Source: Gammaproteobacteria bacterium (lineage in GTDB: Bacteria > Pseudomonadota > Gammaproteobacteria > Pseudomonadales > Azotimanducaceae). Taken from it: a stretch of DNA of 34,324 bases. The stretch is from positions 1-34,324 of the forward strand of contig SMWF01000118.1 in NCBI GenBank assembly GCA_004357385.1. Direction: 5' to 3'. Shown piece by piece: positions 8,081 to 16,003 of the stretch. A program made the position numbers and the translations under genes. The notes beneath the pieces are model-generated. The model was given only the letters and a program-made list of their open reading frames with translations, did no database searches and was not told where the DNA came from. Position 1 is the stretch's first letter, and each line of letters opens with the position of its first letter.

Positions 8081-8729
8081 CGGGCAGATCCTGCAACTCA
8101 ATACCGAGCACCGTCTGCAACTCGCGAAGGGTCTGCTCCTCTGTTTCCACCTTGATGGTAGTCATGCCAAGCGCCCGGGCGGGTTTCAGATTGATCCCGA
8201 GGTCGTCCAGGAAGACCGCGTCGCCCGGTTCGATCGCCAACTTCTCACAGGCCAGCAGGTAAAACTGCGTGTCCGGTTTACGGATCCCTTCCTTGCTGGA
8301 CTCGATCACCACATCGAAGAGCTCCATTACCGCCTCGATCCGCGCGGCGCGCTCGGCGGAGCGTGCCATGCCGGGCCCTTCGCCGGACTTCACATTGTTG
8401 GTCAGGCAGGCGACTTTAAAGCGCTCCTTGCAGGCCCGCAGGGCATTCACCATCCGGGGCCGCAACTCACCGCTGAGCAACTCGATGACCTGGCGCCCCC
8501 CAACCGGATGGCCGGCGGCGCTCGATTCATCACGGAACGCCGCATCGAACTCCTCGACGGAGATGCGGCTGGATTCGAACTGTGCCCAGGCATTGGTCGT
8601 TGGGTTGGTGGCATTGATACCCCGGATGAAGTCGATCGGAATGCCGTGTTCGGCCTCGAATCGATTGAAGGCTTCAAAGGGGCTGGTGGTCAACACCCCG
8701 CCAAAATCCCATAGCACGGCCTTGATCAT
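8076..8729 (-). CDS. HAD-superfamily hydrolase (subfamily IA)
   Basis: This 217-residue haloacid dehalogenase-like protein has the nucleophile motif AVLWDFGGVLTTSP, with Asp8 as the nucleophile. The position two residues later, usually an Asp acid/base in phosphatases, is Gly10. This variation is seen in some HAD-IA proteins and makes phosphatase activity less certain. Motif II is in ACLTNN, motif III lysine is likely in GIRKPDTQFY, and motif IV is VFLDDLGINL. A helical cap lies between residues 15 and 90. A ribosome binding site AGGAG precedes the ATG. It is the third gene of an operon with the LLM oxidoreductase and alpha/beta hydrolase, 19 bases after the latter. The substrate is unknown. 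Confidence 0.85.
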   Translation of the reverse strand: MIKAVLWDFGGVLTTSPFEAFNRFEAEHGIPIDFIRGINATNPTTNAWAQFESSRISVEEFDAAFRDESSAAGHPVGGRQVIELLSGELRPRMVNALRACKERFKVACLTNNVKSGEGPGMARSAERAARIEAVMELFDVVIESSKEGIRKPDTQFYLLACEKLAIEPGDAVFLDDLGINLKPARALGMTTIKVETEEQTLRELQTVLGIELQDLPG

Positions 8730-8748
8730 GTCGAACTCCTGACGGGTC

Positions 8749-9549
8749 TCAGTGGGACTGCTGGTCGAGCAAAAACGCGGTGATCTCCCGCGCGAGCTGA
8801 TCGGGTTGATCCAGCTCGACGAGATGGCCCGCGTGCTCGAGCGTGGTGATGGTGGTCGGTCCGGACACGGCGTCGGCGAACACCGCCTGATGGGACGCCG
8901 GAATGACCCGGTCCTGTGCGCCCCGGACCAGCAGCACCGGCTGACGAATCCGTCCGAGCCGTTTGACCACGCCGGTGTCGCCCAACGGAAACAGGAATCG
9001 CGCCGCGGCCTCCATGGCCCGCGTCAGCAGAATCCCCCATTCGACCGGATCTTCATCCTCCGGCTTCTCCCATATCGATTTCCATCGCTCCGGGTTTGCG
9101 CATGCCAGCGCCGGGATGGAATCCGGCCCGGGCGGTTGCGCCCAGATGTCGGCGCTGGGATCCGTTGCATCGAAGTGACCAAACGGCGCAATCAACACGA
9201 GCCGGCGAATCCGCTGCGGCGCGAGCGCCGCCACCTCAGCGGCGAGTGCGCCGGCCACGGAGCTGGCAATGAGGTCGACGGTTTCGATGTCAAGACCCTC
9301 GAGCAGTTCCAGGGTGGCCACTACCCAATCCAGGTAGCTGTCGAGATGGCGAAACTCAATGGCACCGGGAAACCCGGGCAGCGAAGGCATCAGCACCCGA
9401 TGCTGCTGGGCCAGCGTATCGAGGAACGGCGGCCAAACCGGCAGCCCACCGAGCCCGGCGAGAAACACGACCGGGTTGCCGCCGCCCGCTTCCAGTACCC
9501 GGCTCGGATTTCCGCGCACACGGATTTCAAAACGCCGCGGCTCGCTCAT
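8749..9549 (-). CDS. Alpha/beta-fold hydrolase
   Basis: This 266-residue hydrolase keeps a recognisable triad: nucleophile Ser97 in LIASSVAGALAAE, Asp213 in GAQDRVIP and His242 in HAGHLVELD. The nucleophile elbow is A-S-S-V-A-G rather than the classic G-x-S-x-G. An oxyanion region is near VVFLAGLGGLP. No signal peptide is present. Its ATG overlaps the TAA of the upstream LLM gene (TAATG), so the two are translationally coupled, which suggests a shared degradative pathway such as oxygenation followed by ester or C-C bond hydrolysis. That pathway is inference. Family members act on varied esters, lactones and ring-cleavage products. Confidence 0.87.
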   Translation of the reverse strand: MSEPRRFEIRVRGNPSRVLEAGGGNPVVFLAGLGGLPVWPPFLDTLAQQHRVLMPSLPGFPGAIEFRHLDSYLDWVVATLELLEGLDIETVDLIASSVAGALAAEVAALAPQRIRRLVLIAPFGHFDATDPSADIWAQPPGPDSIPALACANPERWKSIWEKPEDEDPVEWGILLTRAMEAAARFLFPLGDTGVVKRLGRIRQPVLLVRGAQDRVIPASHQAVFADAVSGPTTITTLEHAGHLVELDQPDQLAREITAFLLDQQSH

Positions 9550-10790
9550 TAAGCAACCGCCTTGGGCGTGGCTCGGTTATCCATGGGTGTCGGCCACCAA
9601 TGGTCTTGCCATTGATCGTCGAACAGCGCGCCAATGCGGGGCATCACCTGCTCCGCATACAACGTTGTGTTCTCGCGGGTGAGTTCACTCGACATATTGC
9701 CGAATTGCAGAAGCAACATCAGATGGCCGACATTGAGGCTGGTGCAGACTTCGGTCAGCTGTTCGGCGACCTGTTCGGGAGTCCCGATCACCACATAGCC
9801 TTCCTCGAGAATGGTGTCCCAGTCACGGGCCAACCCGCGCCGGCCCGGTTGCGCACCCTGAGCCGCCAGCGCAACCTGCGACTTGATCTTGCTGCGAATC
9901 GTCGCTTCGGTCTGATAGCCGGCGGGCGCGGCCCAGCGCGGGTCAACGTGCAGGCAGCGGCCATAAAAATACTCTGCGGGTTCCTTGTACAGGTCGTAGG
10001 CCTCCTTATAGCTATCGGCGACTCCAACGAACTGAAGAAAGCCGGCGCGATACGGATTGCGGTCCTTGCCGAGTCGATCCATTTCTTCCCAGAAGCCTTG
10101 CATCGTCGCGAGACCCAGCTTGTAACCCCCGTAGGAGAGGTAGCAGTACACGTAGTCCATCTCGGCGCACCAGTGCCAGGTTTCCACGGATCCACCGCCG
10201 GGAATCCACACGGGCGGGTGCGGCTTCTGCAGCGGGCGCGGCCAGACGTTGACGTAGCGCAGCTGGTTGAAGCGGCCGTTGAAGGAAAAGGTCTCCGACG
10301 TCTGCCAGGCCTTCATGACGATATCGTGGGCCTCGTAGTAGCGCTCGCGCAACTTGCTAGGGTTCTGGCCGTAGCAGAACACGGTGTCCATCGGCGTCCC
10401 CACGGGGAATCCGGCAATCAGCCGACCGCCGGACAGACAATCGAGCATGGCGAACTCTTCCGCCACCCGGGTTGGCGGGTTGTACAGCGCCAGGGAGTTG
10501 CCCATTACGCAGATCATCGGCGCGTCCGTCCGGCGGGCCAGTGAAGCCGCCATCAGATTCGGCGAAGGCATCAGCCCGTAGCCGTTCTGATGATGTTCGT
10601 TCACGCAGATCGCATCGAAGCCCACGTCGCCGGCGTACTCGAGTTCGTCAAGAAACTCGTGGTAGTGCGCGTGGACCTGCTCGGCGTCAAGCAACTCGGA
10701 ATTAATGTCCACCCATACCGACGGGTTCTGCTTCCGGAAATCATCCGGGAGTTCCTTATATGGCATCAGATGAAACCACATGTTTTTCAC
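9549..10790 (-). CDS. LLM-class (luciferase-like) flavin-dependent oxidoreductase
   Basis: This TIM-barrel flavin monooxygenase-like protein has 413 residues from the GTG at 10790 (VKNMWFHLMPYKELP). Family features include GFDAICVNEHHQNGYG near residue 70, MLDCLSGGRLIAGFPVGTP, PPVWIPGGGS and the C-terminal VIGTPEQVAEQL. An upstream in-frame ATG at 10841 exists, but AAGGAGG lies about 10 bases before the GTG, so the GTG is preferred; ATG at 10781 is also possible. Such enzymes use reduced FMN or F420 and oxygen to oxidise organic substrates, often alkanes, sulfonates or ketones; the substrate here is unknown. It leads the LLM-hydrolase-HAD operon and is divergent from the SDR. Confidence 0.9.
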   Translation of the reverse strand: MKNMWFHLMPYKELPDDFRKQNPSVWVDINSELLDAEQVHAHYHEFLDELEYAGDVGFDAICVNEHHQNGYGLMPSPNLMAASLARRTDAPMICVMGNSLALYNPPTRVAEEFAMLDCLSGGRLIAGFPVGTPMDTVFCYGQNPSKLRERYYEAHDIVMKAWQTSETFSFNGRFNQLRYVNVWPRPLQKPHPPVWIPGGGSVETWHWCAEMDYVYCYLSYGGYKLGLATMQGFWEEMDRLGKDRNPYRAGFLQFVGVADSYKEAYDLYKEPAEYFYGRCLHVDPRWAAPAGYQTEATIRSKIKSQVALAAQGAQPGRRGLARDWDTILEEGYVVIGTPEQVAEQLTEVCTSLNVGHLMLLLQFGNMSSELTRENTTLYAEQVMPRIGALFDDQWQDHWWPTPMDNRATPKAVA

Positions 10791-10848
10791 GACGTGCCTG
10801 CCTCCTTCTCGCTCGACCGACGATGGTACTGGATCGCCCAACGTCGGG

Positions 10849-10872
10849 GTAGGAGCGCCCGCAGGCGATCCT
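10849..10872 (+). repeat. REP-like palindromic element
   Basis: A GTAG head (10849-10852) runs into an imperfect hairpin: AGGAGCGCC (10851-10859), CGCA loop, GGCGATCCT (10864-10872), a 9-bp stem with one mismatch. This matches the form of short intergenic REP elements common in Pseudomonas-like genomes. It lies in the 123-base gap between the divergent LLM and SDR genes. I see only this copy in the window, so the assignment rests on form alone. Confidence 0.4.
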
Positions 10873-10913
10873 GCCGTAGACTGAAAGCACTATCGTTGCC
10901 CAAAGGGTATCGG

Positions 10914-11699
10914 ATGGACATTGAAGGCGGAGTCGCGATCGTTACCGGATCATCGTCGGGGGTCGGCGCCGCCTGTGCCGTCCAACTCGCGCAGCGCGGT
11001 TGTCACGTAGTCATCAATTACGCACACAACGAGCAAGGCGCGCGCGCGACCGAAGCGCGCTGTCAGGCGGAGGGGGTGGAGACGCTGGTGGTGATGGCTG
11101 ACATCGCCGCCGACACAGATTGTCGTCGAATGGCCGCCGCAGCGGATGAGAAATGGGGTCGCATCGATGCGCTGGTGAACAACGCCGGAACCACCAAGTT
11201 CGTTGCCCACGACGATCTCGAGGGCTTGAGCAAACAGGACTTCCTGGACATTTATGCGGTCAATACCGTGGGCGCATACCAGATGGTCCGTGCCGTTGCG
11301 CCGGTGATGCAGCGGGGCGGTCGCGGCAGCATCGTCAATGTCGCCTCCGTGGCCGCCGTCATGGGCATCGGCAGCTCCATCGCCTATGCCGCCTCGAAGG
11401 GTGCGCTGGTCACCATGACCCTCTCCCTGGCGCGCGTGTTGGGTCCCGAAATCAGGGTCAACGCGGTGTGCCCTGGATTCATTCAGGGCGAATGGTTGCG
11501 CGAGGGCATGGGCGCCGAGGCGTACGACCGGACCCTGGAATTTCTCGAAACAACCACACCCCTGAAACTCACCGCCACGCCAGACACCGTGTCCGACGCG
11601 ATCCGCTATTTCATCGAAGGCGCCGATGTGGTCACCGGCGAGACCCTGATCCTCGATGGCGGACAACACCTCAATCTCGCGCCGCTTACCCGACGATGA
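10914..11699 (+). CDS. Short-chain dehydrogenase/reductase (SDR, FabG-like)
   Basis: This 261-residue classical SDR has the cofactor motif TGSSSGVG at residue 11, NNAG at 89 and the catalytic Ser145, Tyr158 and Lys162 (YAASK) with standard spacing. It ends with the NAVCPGFI and ILDGGQH signatures. The residue after the second beta strand (HVVINYAHNEQ) fits NADP(H) or NAD(H); I cannot separate them. I start at the ATG at 10914, preceded by AAAGGG, because the upstream open frame to 10590 is antisense to the LLM gene. It is monocistronic here and converges on phoR. The substrate is unknown; an acyl or alcohol dehydrogenase role in the same pathway as the divergent LLM operon is possible but unproven. 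Confidence 0.9.
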   Translation: MDIEGGVAIVTGSSSGVGAACAVQLAQRGCHVVINYAHNEQGARATEARCQAEGVETLVVMADIAADTDCRRMAAAADEKWGRIDALVNNAGTTKFVAHDDLEGLSKQDFLDIYAVNTVGAYQMVRAVAPVMQRGGRGSIVNVASVAAVMGIGSSIAYAASKGALVTMTLSLARVLGPEIRVNAVCPGFIQGEWLREGMGAEAYDRTLEFLETTTPLKLTATPDTVSDAIRYFIEGADVVTGETLILDGGQHLNLAPLTRR

Positions 11700-11708
11700 C
11701 GCGCCTAG

Positions 11709-13001
11709 CTAGCGGCTGACCGGCAGCGAAAACTGCGGTGGAAAGACGCAGTAGAAGCGGCTGCCACGGCCGAATTCGCTGCGGACTGCGAGGCCCGAAT
11801 CGTGACGCTTGAGCACGTGCTTGACGATCGACAGGCCCAATCCGGTGCCACCCCGAACGCGCGACCCGGCGAGGTCGATCCGGTAGAAGCGCTCGGTGAT
11901 CCGTGATAAATGTTCCGGCTGAATGCCCACCCCGTGGTCCTCCACTTCGAACCGCGCGCCAGCATCCGTGTGGTACCAGCGCACGTCGATATCGCCGCCT
12001 TCCGGGCTGTACCTGACGGCATTGGCCACCAGATTTCCGAAGGCACTGTGCAGTTCGCTCTCGACGCCCCGCAAACGCAGCTGCGTGTCGACATTAACGT
12101 TGATGCGGTGACGTCCGTCACTGAGCTGGCTCGCGTCGTCCACGATTCGTTGCACCAGGTTGGGCACGTTGACTTCGCCGATCTGATCAGGGTCCAGCGC
12201 GGGGCTCGACTCGAGCCGGGTCAGCAACAGCAGGTCGTCGACCAGCGCGCGCATGCGCTGAGCGGGCGACAGCAGCTTGCCGAGCAATTCACGAAGGGTC
12301 GCAGGATCAAGCGAGGGATCTTCCGTGGCTTCGAGATAGCCCATGATGACGGTCAGCGGGGTACGCAGCTCGTGGGAAACGTTGGCGATGAAGTCCTGAC
12401 GCATCGTCAACAGCCGGTTCAGTTGCGTCACGTCCCGCGCCAGGATCAAAATCCGATCCGCCTCGACCGCAATTCGACGAATCTCCAAGCGGCGATCCTC
12501 GTCGTTCGGAGCGGCAATTTCGATCAGGTCCTCTTCGAGTTCACCATTGATCAGCGCGGCCAGGTCTGGATGCCGGATGAGCACCCCGAGATTCTCGCCA
12601 TGGTCGTCTCCGGACAGGCCCAACAGCCGTTGCGCGGCGCCGTTGAAGGTCTCGATCACGCCAGCGGGCGTCATCAGGACCGCGCCGTCCGGCAACGCTT
12701 CGGTGGCCATCTGTAGACGCCGGATTTGCGCCAACACGCTGCGCGCGCGTTGCCGGTTGCCGCGCACGGATTGACAGGCCCGTTCGGCAGGCGATCACCA
12801 GAGGGCCGAGATATTGTCCGGGCGGGACAGGGGGCGCCTGCTCCAGCGGGACCACCGCCTGAATTCGACCACCTGGAAGAGCACCCAGAGGGTCAGCACA
12901 ATCAACAGCGACCAACCGTAGCGTCCGCTGAGCGCACCGCCGGTCAATCCGATCAGCAGCAACCCAGCGAGACGCAGCAGTTCCTTCTGGACGAGGCTCA
13001 T
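11709..13001 (-). pseudogene. phoR: Phosphate regulon sensor histidine kinase, interrupted by in-frame TGA at codon 69
   Basis: Read through one stop, the frame gives 430 residues, the normal PhoR length. Residues 1-68 (from MSLVQKELLRLAGLLLIGLT) contain the two membrane helices. Codon 69 is TGA (12797-12795). The same frame then continues into the linker, a PAS domain (MATEALPDGAVLMTPAGVIE), HisKA with the phospho-acceptor His in IANVSHELRTPLTVIMGYLE, and HATPase_c with N (NLVANAVRYSPEG), G1 (VEDHGVGI) and G2 (GGTGLGLSIVKH) boxes. The remainder is well conserved, so the lesion looks recent. A GTG at 12767 could restart translation and give a soluble kinase without membrane anchor. It starts 3 bases after the phoB stop, in the normal phoBR order. 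Confidence 0.85.
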
Positions 13002-13004
13002 GGA

Positions 13005-13734
13005 TCAGCCCTGCGGCGAGCCTTCCGGCGAGCCCTGCGGCGAGCCTTGCGGCGCACCCTGTGGCGAGAACCTGTAGCCAACGCCACGAACCGTCTGGAT
13101 TACGCCTTCGCGCCCGGACGGCCGCAACAGTCTGCGCAGCCGCAGAATGTGCACGTCCACGGTGCGCTCTTCGATGTAGACCCCGCGACCCCAGACACGA
13201 TCAAGCAGCTGCGCTCGATCAAACGCTCGATTCGGGTGGCGCAGCAGAAACTCCAGCAACCTGAATTCAGTTGGACCGACGTGCACCGAATGGCCATCGA
13301 CCGTCAGCCGATGGCCGCGTATGTCCAGCGCGATACCGTGGGTTTCGATGACACCCTCATCCGGGCTTCCCGAGCGGCGCAGCAGCGCCTTGACCCGGGC
13401 AATCAGTTCCCTGGGGGAAAACGGCTTGGTGATGTAGTCATCGATGCCGGAATCGAAACTTTTCAGCTTGTCCGACTCTTCGCCCCGCGCGGTCAACATG
13501 ATCAACGGCAGATCCGCAGTCAGCTCGTCGCGCCGTAGCGTACGCGCCAGCTCGATGCCGCTGATGCCCGGGAGCATCCAATCGATGATCCGGCAGTGGC
13601 CCGTCCAGTTGCTGCAGCGCCTGTTCCCCGGTCTCCGCTTCAGTCACGTGGTAACCCGCGCGCCCGAGCGCAAAGCAGAGCATCTCCCGGATCTCGGGCT
13701 CGTCTTCGACAAGCAGGATGGTGTTCGTGGTCAT
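13005..13734 (-). pseudogene. phoB: Phosphate regulon response regulator, frameshifted in the receiver domain
   Basis: The N-terminal part (MTTNTILLVEDEPEIREMLC to QQLDGPLPD) is in one frame; IDWMLPGISGIELARTLRR and the rest are in another. The break is at about 13587. In E. coli PhoB, PD is followed by LILLDWMLPG; here a single base separates PD from IDW, best explained by an 8-base deletion (inference) removing part of the strand before the phospho-acceptor Asp. The downstream frame keeps LTARGEESDKL, the ITKPFSP lysine and a complete OmpR-type winged helix (ERTVDVHILRLRRLL, VRGVGYRFSP). A fragment starting at the Met of WMLPG would contain the DNA-binding domain. The C-terminus carries a five-unit (S/A)P(Q/E)G tail absent from E. 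coli PhoB. Confidence 0.85.
13009..13068 (-). repeat. Five tandem 12-bp repeats encoding the (S/A)P(Q/E)G tail of phoB
   Basis: On the plus strand the units are CCCTGCGGCGAG-like and start at 13009, 13021, 13033, 13045 and 13057. On the coding strand they give SPQG, APQG, SPQG, SPEG, SPQG immediately before the stop. The regular period and near identity point to slippage-driven expansion. Confidence 0.9.
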
Positions 13735-13771
13735 AACCGTATCGCGGTCACCTTCGATTCGAGACGGCGCC

Positions 13772-13805
13772 AGTACATCGGATGCATGTGACAGCTTGAT
13801 GAAAT
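13772..13805 (-). promoter_or_regulatory. Pho-box-like site and -10 for phoB
   Basis: On the minus strand, ATTTCAT (13805-13799), a 4-base spacer CAAG, then CTGTCAC (13794-13788) match two CTGTCAT repeats at 11 of 14 positions with the correct 11-base period. A third partial copy, GTGTCAT, lies just upstream (13813-13807). Ten bases downstream is TGTACT (13777-13772), a 4/6 match to a -10 box, which is the usual Pho promoter geometry. It fits autoregulation of phoBR. Confidence 0.65.
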
Positions 13806-13859
13806 TATGACACCGCTCGCGGCACGGGTTGCACGTATCGACCCGGTCATCTGGCGCGA

Positions 13860-15179
13860 TCAGTAGGTGAACGACACATCGAGCTGCAGGCGGTCGTAAT
13901 CCTCAGCAACGCCGGCGTTACCGCCGCGCTCGTTGACGAACAAGGTTCCACCCAGGGAAATCTGCCGGGTGATCGCGTAGCTGCCCTTCAGGATGTGGCC
14001 TTTGCCATCGGTGCCGCCACCGCTGAAGTCCGAATCCGTGAACAGCGCAAATACGGCATCCGCTTCGAGATCCTGATACACGTACCCGAGCTGCCAGGCA
14101 TGGCGGCCGCCGTCGAACTCGACCTTGGCGCCCAGCGCATAGCCGGTATCGAACTCGTCGGCGTCGTTGTTGTAGGCGTAGTCGGCAAACAGCGTGACAG
14201 GGTGTCCCGCCACGTCGAAACCCAGCTCGGCGAACACCTCGATTTCCTCGTAGTCGTACAGGTAGTCGCCGTTGGCGTCGATGCTGTTGCCACGTGGGTC
14301 GCCGTCGAACGCAATCGCTTGTCCCTTGGTGTCGAAATCGAAGTAGCTTGCGCCAACCAGCAGGTGGGTCGCCCTGAGTTCGCCTCGCCACCCCACCTGG
14401 CCACCAAAGACGATGGAATCGTCGTCGGTGGAGCGTTCCTCCACCCACAATCCCCACGCATGCGCGAACAGAGCACCTCGATCGAAGCTGGCCATGAGCC
14501 CTTCTGGCCTGAAATCGCTATCCCACAACAGCGCGTTGCCGCCGGCACGATGCACGGGGTTCTTGAATTTGCCGCCGGCGAACGAGAGTCCGTCCACCGG
14601 GGTTGCCCATGCGGCGTACGCCAGGTCGAGGCGCACGTCTTTGGTCGATGCACCGTTGCCCAGCGTCTGATTGGACGACACGGGGTCATCGCCGCCGCTG
14701 GCAAGGCCGAGCCCCACATCGACTTGGTCCGTGATCTTCGCCGTCAAATGGGCCCGTGCCCGAATGCGCTGCCGCTGTCGGTCGTTGGCAAATTCTGCAT
14801 CGATGATCTCGTGCCGATAGCGAAAGTCACCTTCCAGATTGAGGGTGTCGTACCACATCACCGCCGTGGGCCGAGGCAGCGCCAGCGCAGCGCTCTGACG
14901 GGCAGAGTCGTAGTCGAACTCCGGAAGCCCTTCGCCGACGGCGTGGCTGACAGAGCTGCGTGAAGAGTCGCGCGACTCGATGCGTGCCAACCGTTCGTTC
15001 AAGGTCCGAAGCTCTGCTCGAAGTTCTGCGATGACCTGGTCGGTCGTCTCGGACCAGGCAGGCGTTGAGCCCAGCAGGCATGCGATCAAAAACCAGGCAC
15101 CGGCGAGTGTGATCCCCGATGGGGTTCTTCCGGAGGGACCATTAGGCGAGGGGCACTCATTCGGGGGGCACTGGGGCAT
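13860..15179 (-). CDS. Outer-membrane porin, probably phosphate-starvation regulated
   Basis: This 439-residue protein has a signal-peptide-like hydrophobic stretch (GITLAGAWFLIACLLGSTPAWS, residues about 23-44, cleaved before ETT). A short coiled coil follows (VIAELRAELRTLNERLARIE), then alternating beta strands rich in aromatic and acidic residues. It ends LQLDVSFTY with a C-terminal aromatic, the signal for beta-barrel insertion. It fits the putative porin families rather than classical trimeric porins. I start at the ATG at 15179, 9 bases after GGAG; ATG at 15194 is an alternative. A Pho-box-like site lies 53 bases upstream of the start, and phoB-phoR follow in the same direction, so a PhoE/OprP-like role in anion uptake under phosphate limitation is inferred. 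Confidence 0.82.
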   Translation of the reverse strand: MPQCPPNECPSPNGPSGRTPSGITLAGAWFLIACLLGSTPAWSETTDQVIAELRAELRTLNERLARIESRDSSRSSVSHAVGEGLPEFDYDSARQSAALALPRPTAVMWYDTLNLEGDFRYRHEIIDAEFANDRQRQRIRARAHLTAKITDQVDVGLGLASGGDDPVSSNQTLGNGASTKDVRLDLAYAAWATPVDGLSFAGGKFKNPVHRAGGNALLWDSDFRPEGLMASFDRGALFAHAWGLWVEERSTDDDSIVFGGQVGWRGELRATHLLVGASYFDFDTKGQAIAFDGDPRGNSIDANGDYLYDYEEIEVFAELGFDVAGHPVTLFADYAYNNDADEFDTGYALGAKVEFDGGRHAWQLGYVYQDLEADAVFALFTDSDFSGGGTDGKGHILKGSYAITRQISLGGTLFVNERGGNAGVAEDYDRLQLDVSFTY

Positions 15180-15231
15180 CGTTGCGTTCTCCATTTCCGA
15201 GGGCTCAGGTGGCGTAGTGTGTTTCGCCTTT

Positions 15232-15249
15232 ATGACATTATCGTGACGG
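15232..15249 (-). promoter_or_regulatory. Pho-box-like site upstream of the porin gene
   Basis: On the minus strand CCGTCAC (15249-15243), spacer GATA, ATGTCAT (15238-15232) match the two CTGTCAT half-repeats at 11 of 14 positions with 11-base spacing. The -10 region expected 10 bases downstream (CACACT) is poor, as is common at activator-dependent promoters. The porin ATG is 53 bases away. Confidence 0.62.
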
Positions 15250-15331
15250 TCGGGCGACTCAATAGCAGTACACCACGGCCCGTGTTTTACTGGCGCCACG
15301 GAGATTCGACGCACACTGACGGAGGGACGGC

Positions 15332-16003
15332 ATGGGCGAGCAACGCCAACTACGAGCAATCGATGGATTCACCTTCGGCGCCTACGAGGCACGACCGACG
15401 GGTGACGTCAAGGGTTCCATACTCGTGGTCCAGGAGATTTTTGGGGTCAACACTCACATCCGTGAAGTCTGCGACGGCTACGCCGATGCGGGGTACGTGG
15501 CCCTGGCGCCGCAGATCTTCGATCGGGTCGAGCGTGACGTCGAACTTGGCTACGATGAAGCCGGCATGACCGCTGGGATCGAGATCGCGCGGGGCAAGCT
15601 GGACATCACCACGACCCTCGGCGATCTTCAAGCGAGCGTCGAAGACCTCTCACGGCACGGCAAGGTCGGCGTGGTTGGCTACTGCTTTGGCGGTCTGCTT
15701 ACGTGGCTCGCGGCCTGCGAGTTGGATGGGGTCGCCTGTGCGGCGGCGTACTACGGCGGCGGCGTCGTCGGCGAGATCGAGCGCACCGCGCGCTGTCCGG
15801 TCATCATGCATTTCGGTGACTTGGATGAGCACATCCCGATGAGTGACGTGGCGAAGATCGATGCCGCATTGCCGGATGTCACGGTCTACACCTACCACGC
15901 AGACCATGGCTTCAACTGCGACCATCGGGACAGCTTCGACGCCGATGCCGCGGCCCAGGCAAGAGAACACAGCCTGACGTTCTTCGCCGAACACGTTGGC
16001 TAG
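15332..16003 (+). CDS. Dienelactone hydrolase-family protein
   Basis: This 223-residue alpha/beta hydrolase has the Cys-type nucleophile elbow GVVGYCFGG (Cys118), Asp165 in GDLDEHIP and His192 in HADHGFNCD. This is the Cys-Asp-His triad of carboxymethylenebutenolidase (DLH, about 230 residues). An N-terminal conserved stretch, VVQEIFGVNTHIREVCDGYA, matches the family. A strong ribosome binding site GGAGGGAC precedes the ATG. DLH family members hydrolyse dienelactones in chlorocatechol degradation, but most paralogues have no known substrate, and no catechol pathway genes are adjacent. It is divergent from the Pho-regulated porin and stands alone. Confidence 0.9.
   Translation: MGEQRQLRAIDGFTFGAYEARPTGDVKGSILVVQEIFGVNTHIREVCDGYADAGYVALAPQIFDRVERDVELGYDEAGMTAGIEIARGKLDITTTLGDLQASVEDLSRHGKVGVVGYCFGGLLTWLAACELDGVACAAAYYGGGVVGEIERTARCPVIMHFGDLDEHIPMSDVAKIDAALPDVTVYTYHADHGFNCDHRDSFDADAAAQAREHSLTFFAEHVG

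Noticed and set aside
12795..12797. Selenocysteine at the phoR TGA
   Set aside because: PhoR has no redox function at this position, no selenocysteine insertion stem was evident just downstream, and neighbouring phoB is also broken, so decay is simpler.
13009..13068. Tandem repeats as a CRISPR array
   Set aside because: The units are contiguous, have no spacers and are in frame with phoB.
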